The notes under the pieces: model-generated | The model's database searches: none | Told to the model about the DNA's origin: nothing | What the model saw: the letters and a program-made list of their open reading frames with translations, nothing else | Program-made: the position numbers and the translations under genes | In this document: positions 8,078 through 15,798 of the stretch, piece after piece | How the letters are laid out: every line of letters begins with the position of its first letter | How positions within the stretch are numbered: position 1 is the stretch's first letter | NCBI GenBank assembly: GCA_964637185.1 | Contig: CAZWVB010000007.1 | Location: forward strand, 1-34,237 | Length of the DNA stretch: 34,237 nt | Source of the DNA: CAZSVP01 sp964637185 | GTDB lineage: Bacteria; Patescibacteriota; Saccharimonadia; CAILAD01; BJGX01 | Direction: 5' to 3'

Positions 8078-9145
8078 ATGGCAACAGCAGTGCGCATAGA
8101 GTCATTATTGGAAGAGGTACTACGCCGTGACGCGTCGGATTTGCATTTGCAGGTCGGACTGCCGCCAATACTGCGTATCGATGGCTTTTTGCGAAAGATT
8201 ACTGAGATGCCCAATCTCACTGCCCAAAATGTCAAAGACTTGGTCTACAGCGTGATAGATCAAGATCAGCAAAACAGACTTGAGACCGACAAGGAGCTCG
8301 ACTTCTCGTTTGCTTTTGGCGACTTGGGTAGATTTAGGGTAAATGCTTTTCATGAAAAGGGTGATCTAGCGGCCGCCCTACGTCTTATACCAACCAAAAT
8401 CCGTACTCTCGATCAGCTTGGGATGCCCAAGGTGCTGGCTGAATTCACCAAATTGCCTCATGGACTAGTACTCGTCACGGGACCAACTGGGTCAGGTAAG
8501 TCGACCACTCAGGCCGCTATGCTTGATCTCATCAATGAGACCCGCAGCGTGCACATCATCACTATCGAAGACCCTATCGAGTACCAGCACGTCCACAAGA
8601 AGTCCATCGTAGTGCAGCGCGAATTGCATTTTGACACCGATAGCTTTGGTACCGCGCTGCGTTCGGCCTTGCGTGAAGATCCAGATGTGGTGCTGATAGG
8701 CGAGATGCGTGATTTGGAGACTATCTCCACCGCCATCACTGTGGCCGAGACTGGCCATCTGGTACTAGCTACCCTACATACCAATAGTGCCGCCCAGTCG
8801 ATCGATCGTATGATCGATGTCTTCCCACCGCATCAACAGCAACAGATTCGTATCCAGTTAGCCGGTGTGCTACAAGGCATCGTGAGCCAGCGACTTATTC
8901 CACTAGTTGGTGGCGGTCGTATTGCTGCTGCCGAGGTGATGGTGGCTACACCGGCTGTACGCAACATCGTGCGCGAAGCCAAGACGCATCAGCTGGATGC
9001 TGCTATTCAGACTGGCGCCGATGTCGGTATGCAGTCGATGGATCGTGTGCTAGTACAGCTGGTACACGAGGGTAAGATTACCTATGAGGATGCCAAGAAT
9101 TTTGTGATCGATCCTGAGGAATTTGAACGGCAACTGCGCCGATGA
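8078..9145 (+). CDS. pilT: Twitching motility retraction ATPase PilT (355 aa)
   Basis: Hexameric ATPase driving pilus retraction. It opens with the PAS-like N-domain typical of PilT (DASDLHLQVGLPPILRIDG). Walker A GPTGSGKST is at 135-143, followed by ITIEDPIEY, the Walker B region VVLIGEMRD and the His box GHLVLATLHTNSA. There are no tetracysteines, as expected for PilT. A strong Shine-Dalgarno site (AGAGGAGG) lies just before the ATG. The stop overlaps pilC by 4 nt. The presence of pilT next to pilB suggests retractile pili and therefore twitching or DNA-uptake capacity. Confidence 0.96.
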   Translation: MATAVRIESLLEEVLRRDASDLHLQVGLPPILRIDGFLRKITEMPNLTAQNVKDLVYSVIDQDQQNRLETDKELDFSFAFGDLGRFRVNAFHEKGDLAAALRLIPTKIRTLDQLGMPKVLAEFTKLPHGLVLVTGPTGSGKSTTQAAMLDLINETRSVHIITIEDPIEYQHVHKKSIVVQRELHFDTDSFGTALRSALREDPDVVLIGEMRDLETISTAITVAETGHLVLATLHTNSAAQSIDRMIDVFPPHQQQQIRIQLAGVLQGIVSQRLIPLVGGGRIAAAEVMVATPAVRNIVREAKTHQLDAAIQTGADVGMQSMDRVLVQLVHEGKITYEDAKNFVIDPEEFERQLRR

Positions 9146-10395
9146 TTGATTTTGCCTATACCGCCAAAGACAAGGCTGCCGACAAAGAGGTCAAGGGTCG
9201 GATCCAAGCTGACAATGAGCAGGCTGCGGCCAATATATTGATCGGCAAGAAGCTCTATCCGATCAGTATTACACCAGCTGCTGGTACCGGACTCAACCGC
9301 AGTATTCAGCTATTTAACAAGGTAAGTGCCAAAAACCGAGTAATATTCACCCGCCAGTTGGCTACCCTGGTCAAGGCTGGATTGCCTATATCACAGGCTC
9401 TCAACACCTCGATCGAGCAAGTGAGTGACAAAAATTTCCAGCAGACTTTGCAGAAAGTAGCTGCTTCAGTCGAGGGTGGTACTAGCTTGGCCGATAGTTT
9501 TGGTCAGTATCCAGAAATATTCAATCACGTCTATGTCAGCCTGGTACACGCTGGCGAGGAGTCGGGTACGCTGGATGATGCGCTGGAAAGGCTGGCAGAC
9601 CAACAAGAGAAGGAGCAACAGATAGTTAGCAAGATCCGCGGAGCACTGATCTACCCGGCACTGGTGCTCGGTACCATCATCGCTGTGGTGATATTTATGT
9701 TCGTGAGTGTACTGCCACAGATCGTTGGACTATACGATGAGCTCAAGAAGCCGTTGCCGTGGCTCACTCAAATCATGTTTGCTATCACCCAGGCCATGAT
9801 CAACTACTGGTATGTCTTCCTATTGCTTTTTGTAGCGATTATTTTTGGCACCAGGGCATATATCAAGACGCCCAATGGTCGAGCCAATTTTGATCGGCTC
9901 AAGATGAATGTACCGATATTTGGCAAGTTGTTTAAGAAAGTCTACATGGCACGTTTTAGCCGCACATTGGCATCGCTGGTCAACAGCGGCGTGCCACTGC
10001 TAGAAGCGCTGAGCATTAGCTCCGATGCGGTCAACAATGTTGTGCTCAAGACCGAGATCACCGACGCGGCCTCTCAAGTCAAAAACGGCACTAGCTTGTC
10101 CAAAAGTCTGGCCGATGCCAAACACTTCCTGCCGCTAGTACCGCAGATGATCAAGGTTGGCGAGGAGTCGGGTGCGCTGGGCGGTATGCTTGACAAGGTA
10201 GCTAGCTTTTATGAAGACGAAGTGGATCAGACGGTGAAAAATTTGTCGACCGTGATTGAGCCGGTCATGATGATTATTCTTGGCGTGATGGTGATGTTGA
10301 TCATCGTCGCAGTGTTGTATCCGGTGTATGGTCTAGTCGGTGGCGGCATCAATTTGAGTCCATCTAGCGGGGCGCCAAATACTTCTGGTCAATAG
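9142..10395 (+). CDS. pilC: Pilus platform protein PilC / GspF family (417 aa)
   Basis: Polytopic inner-membrane protein at the centre of the machine that couples ATPase motion to pilin insertion. Two homologous T2SSF domains are visible: residues about 62-190 (FTRQLATLVKAGLPISQAL, then HAGEESGTLDDALERLA) and about 265-395 (FSRTLASLVNSGVPLLEAL, then KVGEESGALGGMLDKVA). Membrane segments follow each domain, and there is another at about 215-240. Start ATG overlaps the pilT stop. Last gene of the pilM-led operon, followed by a new promoter at 10398. Confidence 0.95.
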   Translation: MIDFAYTAKDKAADKEVKGRIQADNEQAAANILIGKKLYPISITPAAGTGLNRSIQLFNKVSAKNRVIFTRQLATLVKAGLPISQALNTSIEQVSDKNFQQTLQKVAASVEGGTSLADSFGQYPEIFNHVYVSLVHAGEESGTLDDALERLADQQEKEQQIVSKIRGALIYPALVLGTIIAVVIFMFVSVLPQIVGLYDELKKPLPWLTQIMFAITQAMINYWYVFLLLFVAIIFGTRAYIKTPNGRANFDRLKMNVPIFGKLFKKVYMARFSRTLASLVNSGVPLLEALSISSDAVNNVVLKTEITDAASQVKNGTSLSKSLADAKHFLPLVPQMIKVGEESGALGGMLDKVASFYEDEVDQTVKNLSTVIEPVMMIILGVMVMLIIVAVLYPVYGLVGGGINLSPSSGAPNTSGQ

Positions 10396-10397
10396 TC

Positions 10398-10426
10398 TTG
10401 ACGCACTGCAGGCCAACAAGTAATAT
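10398..10426 (+). promoter_or_regulatory. Strong promoter of the first pilin gene
   Basis: TTGACG (10398-10403), a 17-nt spacer and TAATAT (10421-10426). The predicted start near 10433 gives a leader of roughly 47 nt that ends in the strong Shine-Dalgarno AAAGGAGG at 10468-10475. This fits high expression of a major pilin. Confidence 0.7.
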
Positions 10427-10479
10427 TAACATAAGCGTTTTACAAACGAACTAATTTGAGCTTAACCAAAGGAGGACAT

Positions 10480-10905
10480 ATGCTCGCTCGTAGAAAAGGA
10501 TTTACACTTATTGAAATCGTAATTGTGCTGGCTATCGCAGCACTAATCATGGTAATCGTATTCTTGGCCGTCCAGGGTGCCCAGCGTTCACGCCGCGATA
10601 CTCAGACCAAGAATGATGTCAACCGCATAATTGCACTGGGCGAGAACTTCGCTTCGGCCAACAATGGCAACTATCCAGTCTCGGCAACTGAAGTGAGCTC
10701 ATTCCAGACTGATTATGTAGACAAGGAGTTTGGCGCCAATAAGTATAAAATTGTTTATGCAACTGGTACTGGTGCTGCCGGCACTGTAAATATACAGGAT
10801 CAAGGCACATGTTCTTCTGGTGCAATAGTAGCAGGCACAAACCGTGGTCTGGCCGCGGCAACTACTCTAGAAGTAGGCAAGTATTGTCAAACAACAGCTC
10901 AATAA
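10480..10905 (+). CDS. Type IV pilin, probable major subunit (141 aa)
   Basis: Starts at the ATG at 10480, placed 4 nt after AAAGGAGG; an upstream TTG at 10456 is in frame but lies before the Shine-Dalgarno site. The prepilin leader MLARRKG is followed by FTLIEIVIVLAIAALIMVIV, so PilD should cut after Gly and methylate Phe, with Glu at +5. After the hydrophobic helix comes a globular head of about 100 residues that contains two Cys, probably forming the C-terminal disulfide loop. Its own strong promoter and Shine-Dalgarno site suggest it is the abundant subunit. The segment coding the helix is identical over 90 bp to that of the next gene. Confidence 0.9.
   Translation: MLARRKGFTLIEIVIVLAIAALIMVIVFLAVQGAQRSRRDTQTKNDVNRIIALGENFASANNGNYPVSATEVSSFQTDYVDKEFGANKYKIVYATGTGAAGTVNIQDQGTCSSGAIVAGTNRGLAAATTLEVGKYCQTTAQ
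10510..10599 (+). repeat. 90-bp perfect direct repeat, copy 1
   Basis: Codes the pilin N-terminal helix and the start of the head in the first pilin gene. It is identical base for base to 10985-11074 in the second pilin, including third codon positions. On both sides the sequences diverge at once. Confidence 0.95.
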
Positions 10906-10919
10906 ATAATGTTCCAAAT

Positions 10920-10942
10920 GGGCCCAATATGAGGGCTCTTTT
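10920..10942 (+). terminator. Terminator between the two pilin genes
   Basis: GGGCCC (10920-10925) pairs with GGGCTC (10933-10938), 6 bp with one G-U pair, followed by TTTT. The T run leads directly into the TGG-TATAAT of the next promoter. Confidence 0.55.
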
Positions 10943-10950
10943 GGTATAAT
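10942..10950 (+). promoter_or_regulatory. Extended -10 promoter of the second pilin gene
   Basis: TGG followed by TATAAT at 10945-10950; the ATG lies at 10961, 10 nt later, with no Shine-Dalgarno site. Predicted leader is about 0-4 nt. Confidence 0.65.
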
Positions 10951-10960
10951 CATAACCATC

Positions 10961-11404
10961 ATGCATCGAAGAGGATTTACCCTAATTGAAATCGTAATTG
11001 TGCTGGCTATCGCAGCACTAATCATGGTAATCGTATTCTTGGCCGTCCAGGGTGCCCAGCGTTCACGCCGCGATGCGCAGAGGCGAAGCGCCCTCAACAG
11101 TATTGCGGGTCAGCTGGAAAACTATGCTAGTAACAACCAGGGTAAGTACCCTATGTCCAATGCTGCATGGAATAATTTTGTGACTGACTATGTATCATCG
11201 GGCAAAGAGTATACTGACCCTAGCTCAGGCAATATTTACGAATACGCTGATTCCATGTCTACATACAATGATTTACCTAACTGTTCTAGTGGTTTCAAAG
11301 GTACTTCGGGTCAAGCTGGCAGTGTCGCGTACGCACCCAGCTCGGATGGTAAAACCTTTCAGCTGAAGATGTGTCTTGAAGTAGGTGACTACAAGAAGAA
11401 CTAA
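10961..11404 (+). CDS. Type IV pilin or pseudopilin paralogue (147 aa)
   Basis: A very short leader, MHRRG, precedes FTLIEIVIVLAIAALIMVIV, so it is a PilD substrate with Glu at +5. The N-terminal helix and the following residues to about 38 are identical to the upstream pilin and coded by identical DNA. The head of about 105 residues is different in sequence but keeps the same general layout, with two Cys near the C-terminus (NCSS and KMCLE). It reads from its own leaderless-type promoter, which suggests lower or different expression than the upstream copy. Overlaps pilD by one base. It may be a minor pilin or an alternative major subunit. Confidence 0.88.
   Translation: MHRRGFTLIEIVIVLAIAALIMVIVFLAVQGAQRSRRDAQRRSALNSIAGQLENYASNNQGKYPMSNAAWNNFVTDYVSSGKEYTDPSSGNIYEYADSMSTYNDLPNCSSGFKGTSGQAGSVAYAPSSDGKTFQLKMCLEVGDYKKN
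10985..11074 (+). repeat. 90-bp perfect direct repeat, copy 2
   Basis: Identical to 10510-10599; lies in the second pilin gene. The two copies are 475 bp apart, start to start. Confidence 0.95.
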
Positions 11405-11892
11405 TGGCGTTTATAGTAATAATTGTCGGCTTGCTTGGGCTCTGTCTGGGCAGTTTTGTCAACGCTTGGGTAATACGTCTGCATAGCCACAAAAGNNNNN
11501 NNNNNNNNNNNNNNNNNNNNNNNNNNNNNNNNNNNNNNNNNNNNNNNNNNNNNNNNNNNNNNNNNNNNNNNNNNNNNNNNNNNNNNNNNNNNNNNGGAGC
11601 CGCGGCATTTGCGGGATTTTACCTGCTACTGTACTGTGTGTCGCGCGGTCGCTGGATAGGGCAGGGCGACATCATACTAGCAGCTACCATGGGTCTTCTG
11701 CTCAGCCCACAACTGCTACTGGTAGCGATATTTGTGGCGTATCTAGCCGGCGCTGTAGTGGGTATTGTGCTAATTCGTAGCAAGAAATCCAAATCGCACC
11801 AAATGGCCTTCGGACCTTTTCTGGTAGGTGGGCTATTTGTGGCATTGTTGTGGGGCCAAACCATCATCGATTGGTATCTAAGCCTGATTTAG
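11404..11892 (+). CDS. pilD: Prepilin peptidase PilD, interrupted by an assembly gap
   Basis: The N-terminus FIVIIVGLLGLCLGSFVNAWVIRL matches the first segment of prepilin peptidases (GLxxGSFxNVxIxRLP). After the N run comes a membrane segment, then GRWIGQGDIILAATMGLLL, the GxGD aspartyl-protease motif with the second catalytic Asp, and three more membrane segments. Family members are about 230-260 aa. Here only about 30 + 96 residues are known, so well over 100 residues are missing, including the Cys-rich cytoplasmic loop (if present) and the first catalytic Asp. The enzyme cleaves prepilin leaders and N-methylates the new Phe. That the frame stays open through the 100 N is accidental. Confidence 0.9.
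   Translation: MAFIVIIVGLLGLCLGSFVNAWVIRLHSHKXXXXXXXXXXXXXXXXXXXXXXXXXXXXXXXXXXGAAAFAGFYLLLYCVSRGRWIGQGDIILAATMGLLLSPQLLLVAIFVAYLAGAVVGIVLIRSKKSKSHQMAFGPFLVGGLFVALLWGQTIIDWYLSLI
11496..11595. other. Assembly gap (100 N)
   Basis: Exactly 100 N, the usual placeholder for a gap of unknown size. It falls inside pilD. The true missing stretch is probably about 300-400 bp, judged from the missing middle of the enzyme. Confidence 0.95.
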
Positions 11893-11906
11893 TAGTCGGC
11901 TTGCGC

Positions 11907-11912
11907 TATAAT
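11907..11912 (+). promoter_or_regulatory. -10 box of the minor pseudopilin operon (leaderless type)
   Basis: TATAAT followed by exactly 6 nt and the ATG at 11919. No clear -35 box (TGATTT at 11885-11890 at best) and no Shine-Dalgarno site. Confidence 0.6.
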
Positions 11913-11918
11913 ACGCTT

Positions 11919-12605
11919 ATGAATACCAAAAGACGCGGTGTGAGCCTAGTAGAGCTCATCATAGTACTGGCCATATCGGCACTGATGGTGACTATCGCAA
12001 TAGCGACTTTCGGTAGCCGCAAGAGGGTGGTGGCCGACGATGCAGCAAAACAGCTCGAGAGTATCTATCAGACGGCGCGCAACGAAGCCCAGCAGGGTCT
12101 AGGACCGACCAATGGTGCCACATTCAATCCTGGGGAGACGCTGTTTGGCCAGGCTATACAGTTTCGCAACAACTGCACCGGCACGACCTCGTGCATCACG
12201 GTGTACAAGCTCAAGCAAAACGGCACCACCGTCAGTAGCTATGAGAGTTATGATGTGAATTTGCGCGAAGGGCTGCGATTTGATATTGGTATCACAAACC
12301 CCTGCAGCTCTTTTGCAAGTTGTTATTTGCCTCCAGGAGCGTCTAGTTATCAAAAACTTGATCAACCCCCAATTAGCATGAATGGTCTGCAAACTTTGAC
12401 CGTGGTGATACGCAATGGCAATGGTGGCAGCTATGCTTTTGCCTCAGTACCAGGTGTTATTGGACTACTAGCTTCGGATACTACCAACTATATGGGTACG
12501 AGGCAGGGCATCGTAAGAATTGCTACTGTAAGCCCAAACGGTTACCAATACTATCTTACGCTTGATCTGTCCGGTAATAACCAAACAAGTATATCCAACC
12601 CATGA
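11919..12605 (+). CDS. Minor pseudopilin, GspH/FimT-like (228 aa)
   Basis: The ATG at 11919 gives a typical prepilin leader MNTKRRG followed by VSLVELIIVLAISALMVTIAIATF, with Glu at +5. A longer reading from 11850 would place 23 residues before the leader and lacks any initiation signal. The head has several Cys (two close pairs, NNCTGTTSC and PCSSFASC) and a C-terminal beta-rich part. Position as first of three coupled pseudopilins suggests the GspH/FimT role. In other bacteria minor pseudopilins prime pilus assembly at the tip. The stop overlaps the next start by 4 nt. Confidence 0.85.
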   Translation: MNTKRRGVSLVELIIVLAISALMVTIAIATFGSRKRVVADDAAKQLESIYQTARNEAQQGLGPTNGATFNPGETLFGQAIQFRNNCTGTTSCITVYKLKQNGTTVSSYESYDVNLREGLRFDIGITNPCSSFASCYLPPGASSYQKLDQPPISMNGLQTLTVVIRNGNGGSYAFASVPGVIGLLASDTTNYMGTRQGIVRIATVSPNGYQYYLTLDLSGNNQTSISNP

Positions 12606-13147
12606 GCAGACTAGCCAACAGATCTGGTGACACATTGATCGAGGTAATATTTGCCTTCGCCATTCTTGGTATGATTATCGGATTGTCATTTACGGGGGTG
12701 ATAGGTGGGCGAAGGAGCGCCGTGGCTGCACAGGAGCGCACCCAGGCTACTTTCTTGGCACAGTACCAGGCCGAGGCGCTCAAGGCTTACCGCAACTCGT
12801 TGGATTGGGATTCTGTAAGCGCTGGTGGTGGTGACAGTTTTTTGGATGGTTCTGCCGTAGGCTCGGTGCTTCCTAAGATAAAAACAGTTTATCTTACGCC
12901 CAATGTACCATTTTGCATGCAGCAACCCAGCAGCACCACAAAGTGGGCAGTGGTCAATGTTGACACTTGCAACACAGATCCTATGTATGCAACTTTGGCC
13001 CAAGACGGTAGTAACAATCGAGTGACAATCAGGCTAACTAGCATCAATACGGATACTATTTCGGCTACTGTCAACATTCACTGGCTAGATGCACAGCGCA
13101 GGCCGGCCGACGTGATACAGCAAGTAACCTTGACGAAAGCCAAATGA
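12602..13147 (+). CDS. Minor pseudopilin, GspI/PilV-like (181 aa)
   Basis: Leader MSRLANRSG is followed by DTLIEVIFAFAILGMIIGLSF: a class III signal with Asp instead of Phe at +1 and Glu at +5. The FAFAILGM region recalls PilV/GspI. The head is about 150 residues with two Cys. Coupled by ATGA overlaps at both ends with the other pseudopilins, so stoichiometric synthesis is likely. The exact PilV/GspI label is inferred from gene order and motif. Confidence 0.82.
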   Translation: MSRLANRSGDTLIEVIFAFAILGMIIGLSFTGVIGGRRSAVAAQERTQATFLAQYQAEALKAYRNSLDWDSVSAGGGDSFLDGSAVGSVLPKIKTVYLTPNVPFCMQQPSSTTKWAVVNVDTCNTDPMYATLAQDGSNNRVTIRLTSINTDTISATVNIHWLDAQRRPADVIQQVTLTKAK

Positions 13148-13728
13148 GCAAAACAACTCACAGAGGTGGATTTACGTTGATTGAGCTAGTATTTGCTATA
13201 GCCCTGCTTGGCTTCATGTTGACTATCACGCTCAGTACCTTCATCGGAGTGTTTCGCTTTTACAATTGGTCTAACACCACTCGCCAGAGCCAGCAACAAG
13301 CTAGGACACTTCTAGAGACCCTGACGCGAGAGATCCGTCTCAAAAAAGTTGTCAGCAGTACCGGCAACTCGATCTGTCTGCGTCCAGTAGATCAACCAGC
13401 TACTTCTGAGTCGATCAATCTGTCATCTAACAATGTTGTGATGCAAACTTTCGGTACAGCTGACTGTTCTGGAGTCGGTGGCACGTCGACCACACTCAAT
13501 GGGCCGAGGCTGGTAGTGCAGAGTCTGAGTTTTGGGATAGTATATGGTGCGCAGGGTATCCCCGTAGTTGCTGGCGGCACCAAGATTAATCCTACGGTTG
13601 TGATAGGCCTAAATACAATCATTGGCAATGCGGTCGCGCTTCCTGGCGGTGGTATTGGATGTGCTACCACTGACAATTTCTGCTCTACTGCCAAATACAA
13701 CACTGCAGTCAATGGCTTGGCGCCATAG
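13144..13728 (+). CDS. Minor pseudopilin, PilW/GspJ-like (194 aa)
   Basis: Leader MSKTTHRGG then FTLIELVFAIALLGFMLTITLS, with Glu at +5. Downstream QARTLLETLTREIRLKK matches the helix that follows the membrane part in PilW/GspJ proteins. The Gly-rich C-terminal part holds Cys residues. The start ATG overlaps the preceding stop. It is the last gene of this three-gene set, followed by a separate promoter at 13733. Confidence 0.83.
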   Translation: MSKTTHRGGFTLIELVFAIALLGFMLTITLSTFIGVFRFYNWSNTTRQSQQQARTLLETLTREIRLKKVVSSTGNSICLRPVDQPATSESINLSSNNVVMQTFGTADCSGVGGTSTTLNGPRLVVQSLSFGIVYGAQGIPVVAGGTKINPTVVIGLNTIIGNAVALPGGGIGCATTDNFCSTAKYNTAVNGLAP

Positions 13729-13732
13729 GTTT

Positions 13733-13760
13733 TTGAGTTTTGGGGTGGGCAAGGTACAAT
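13733..13760 (+). promoter_or_regulatory. Promoter of the PilX-like gene (leaderless type)
   Basis: TTGAGT (13733-13738), a 16-nt spacer and TACAAT (13755-13760), then exactly 6 nt to the ATG at 13767. Confidence 0.65.
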
Positions 13761-13766
13761 AAAACC

Positions 13767-14801
13767 ATGAGAAGTATGCAGAATCTAGCCAAAAAACGTC
13801 CGGGCATTACCTCGCTACTTGTAGTGGTAGGGCTTGCTTTGCTACTAGTCGGAATCATATCGGGCGTGACTGTGCTATCTGTCCGAGAACAGCGCCAGGC
13901 TACAGATACAGACCAAAGCAATCGGGCGGTACAGGCAGCTGAGGCTTCGGCTCGAGAAGCCGCCCAGGCATTACTATCAGACCCCAACATAGAGCGGGGC
14001 AATTGTAGCAATACCGCTGGGACACTACCTGAAAAATATACACCCACCAATCAGCCTGCTGGTTCCGATCTACAGGTGGTTTGTCGCACGATCAAATCCC
14101 AAGCTGATACCATCGAGGGCCAACTAAATACTGATGGGGCGACCGAATTCTTGCTCAATATAGACAATGTCCAGACCATCAATTTGCGCTGGCTCAAACG
14201 TACTGCCACCTCGACGGTGAGTATCGGCAACTTGTATCCTGCCAAAAGTGGCTATCCTGCCAACGCAGCGTCAGCCATGGAAATCACTTTCTTTAGTTGG
14301 CCTAAGAATCTGGCAGGATTTGGTACTGAGGGTATTGCCACCAAAACTTATATACTGGTACCTGGTGCTAACAATGTAAATGTGACTGCAGATGCGCCCG
14401 CACCACAGACCAATCCAGGAACTGTCTGTAACACAGCCTTTGTGGATTATCAGTGTGCTGCTACTCTCAACGTGCAAAATTTGACCGGCTTTGACCCAAC
14501 TACGTACCAGTATGCCGTCCGGGTCACTGCCAGATACAAGGGAACTGATTTCAATGCTCGTTTCTTCAAGAATACTGGTCAGCCAGCCAATGTACGTAGT
14601 AGCAAGGCCATCATAGATGTGACAGCACGATCTGGCAACCTGTATCGCCGCATCGTAGCAGAGAAGCCAATTGGTGAGCTTGGCTACGTCAACAGCGTTC
14701 TAGGCTCGGCCACAAATATCTGTAAAAATCTAGCAATTGTTACCCAGCCAAGCCGTAGCATACAGGGCGCGGGTAATAACTGCCAAGGGCAGCAGTACTA
14801 G
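13767..14801 (+). CDS. PilX-like pilus assembly protein (344 aa)
   Basis: The ATG at 13767 follows a promoter by 6 nt; a TTG-type reading from 13740 would start before the promoter. The N-terminus (MRSMQNLAKKRPG then ITSLLVVVGLALLLVGIISG and VREQRQATDTDQSNRAVQAAEA) matches the PilX N-terminal pattern: one hydrophobic helix followed by an Ala/Glu-rich amphipathic helix, without a Glu at +5. The rest is a large extracellular part with paired Cys. PilX/GspK-like proteins cap the minor pilin complex. The gene ends tail to tail with xerC without a single base between the two stop codons. Confidence 0.75.
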   Translation: MRSMQNLAKKRPGITSLLVVVGLALLLVGIISGVTVLSVREQRQATDTDQSNRAVQAAEASAREAAQALLSDPNIERGNCSNTAGTLPEKYTPTNQPAGSDLQVVCRTIKSQADTIEGQLNTDGATEFLLNIDNVQTINLRWLKRTATSTVSIGNLYPAKSGYPANAASAMEITFFSWPKNLAGFGTEGIATKTYILVPGANNVNVTADAPAPQTNPGTVCNTAFVDYQCAATLNVQNLTGFDPTTYQYAVRVTARYKGTDFNARFFKNTGQPANVRSSKAIIDVTARSGNLYRRIVAEKPIGELGYVNSVLGSATNICKNLAIVTQPSRSIQGAGNNCQGQQY

Positions 14802-15713
14802 CTACTGATTGTCGCTATGAAACTGCTCATGAGCCTCACGTAGTTTGGGGTCGGTCACATGGGTATATATCTGGGTAGTTGCAATATTGGCGTGCCCAAG
14901 CAGACTCTGAACACTACGCAGATCAGCACCGTTGCCAAGAAGATCGGTGGCAAAGCTGTGGCGCAGCGTATGGGGAGTAACATGCTTGGCTAGTCCGGCT
15001 TGCTTGCCATAGGCCGCCACCAGGCGCTGGATGCTGCGCACACTTAGGCGCACGTAAGCACCCTCCTCAGCATCATCTTTGCTGCCAGAGTAGTGGATGA
15101 AAAGCGGTTTGAGTGAGTCACGTCGGGTCTTGAGATAGGCTTGCACAGCCGCAATAGCGCCTTTGCTTAGATACACTGGGCGGTCTTTCTGGCCCTTGCC
15201 CCGTACACTGAATTCGCCGCGCTCGAGATTGACATCGCTGCGGTTGAGCGCAGCCAGTTCTGACACGCGCAGCCCAGATGAAAATAGCAGGGCAACTATA
15301 GCATAGTCGCGTTTGCCGCCCTCGGTAGTGGTATCGATAGACTCGAGCAGGCGATTGACTTCTTCGGCCGTCAAAAAGCTGACTTGGGGGCGGCTGGCCC
15401 GTGCCAGCTCGATCTTCTCAGGCGCGAGTGATGCGATATCGCGCCGTGCTAGGTATTTGAGAAATGTGCGCAGCGCTATGAGGTGATAATTCTGGGTAGT
15501 GCGGCTGATCTGCCGGCCATCGCTACTTTTGTAGCGATTGAGCCATTTGCGCCAATCACTGACTGTTTGGAGTACGATCTTATCTGGTTTGATGTCTCCT
15601 GTGAACTCCCAAAAGCGATTGAGGTATAGGCTGTAGTTCTCGATAGTCTTGAGACTACGGCCTTTTTCGACTTCAAGGTAGTCAAGAAATTCTGCAATTA
15701 GCTCGGCCAACAT
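14802..15713 (-). CDS. xerC: Tyrosine recombinase XerC/XerD type (303 aa)
   Basis: A SAM-like N-terminal DNA-binding domain (EFLDYLEVEKGRSLKTIENY) precedes the catalytic domain. The catalytic residues are all present: Arg in SSGLRVSELAAL, Lys in RGKGQKDRPVYLS, HTLRHSFAT (HxxR), the second His in LLGHANIATTQIY and the nucleophile Tyr there. Length and layout match chromosome-dimer-resolving Xer enzymes rather than phage integrases. The ATG at 15713 is chosen because a CATAAT box lies 4 nt upstream and the protein then starts like other Xer proteins; a TTG at 15749 is an alternative. There is no partner Xer gene here, so it may be the single Xer of the genome. Confidence 0.9.
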   Translation of the reverse strand: MLAELIAEFLDYLEVEKGRSLKTIENYSLYLNRFWEFTGDIKPDKIVLQTVSDWRKWLNRYKSSDGRQISRTTQNYHLIALRTFLKYLARRDIASLAPEKIELARASRPQVSFLTAEEVNRLLESIDTTTEGGKRDYAIVALLFSSGLRVSELAALNRSDVNLERGEFSVRGKGQKDRPVYLSKGAIAAVQAYLKTRRDSLKPLFIHYSGSKDDAEEGAYVRLSVRSIQRLVAAYGKQAGLAKHVTPHTLRHSFATDLLGNGADLRSVQSLLGHANIATTQIYTHVTDPKLREAHEQFHSDNQ

Positions 15714-15757
15714 AATTATTATGTTGTGCCTATGTGTCGCACAAGTCAAGCCTGATC

Positions 15758-15786
15758 TGGAAAATGACTGTCAAAACAGCTATAAT
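15758..15786 (+). promoter_or_regulatory. Promoter of mnmG
   Basis: TGGAAA (15758-15763), a 17-nt spacer and TATAAT (15781-15786). The ATG is 12 nt after the -10, so the leader is about 5 nt. Lies in the 85-bp divergent gap with xerC. Confidence 0.65.
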
Positions 15787-15798
15787 GCTTAGCTAATT

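Noticed and set aside
14802..15713. XerC-type recombinase as integrase of a mobile element
   Set aside because: Length and motifs fit housekeeping Xer; it lies beside pilus and mnmG genes with no att-like repeats or phage genes.
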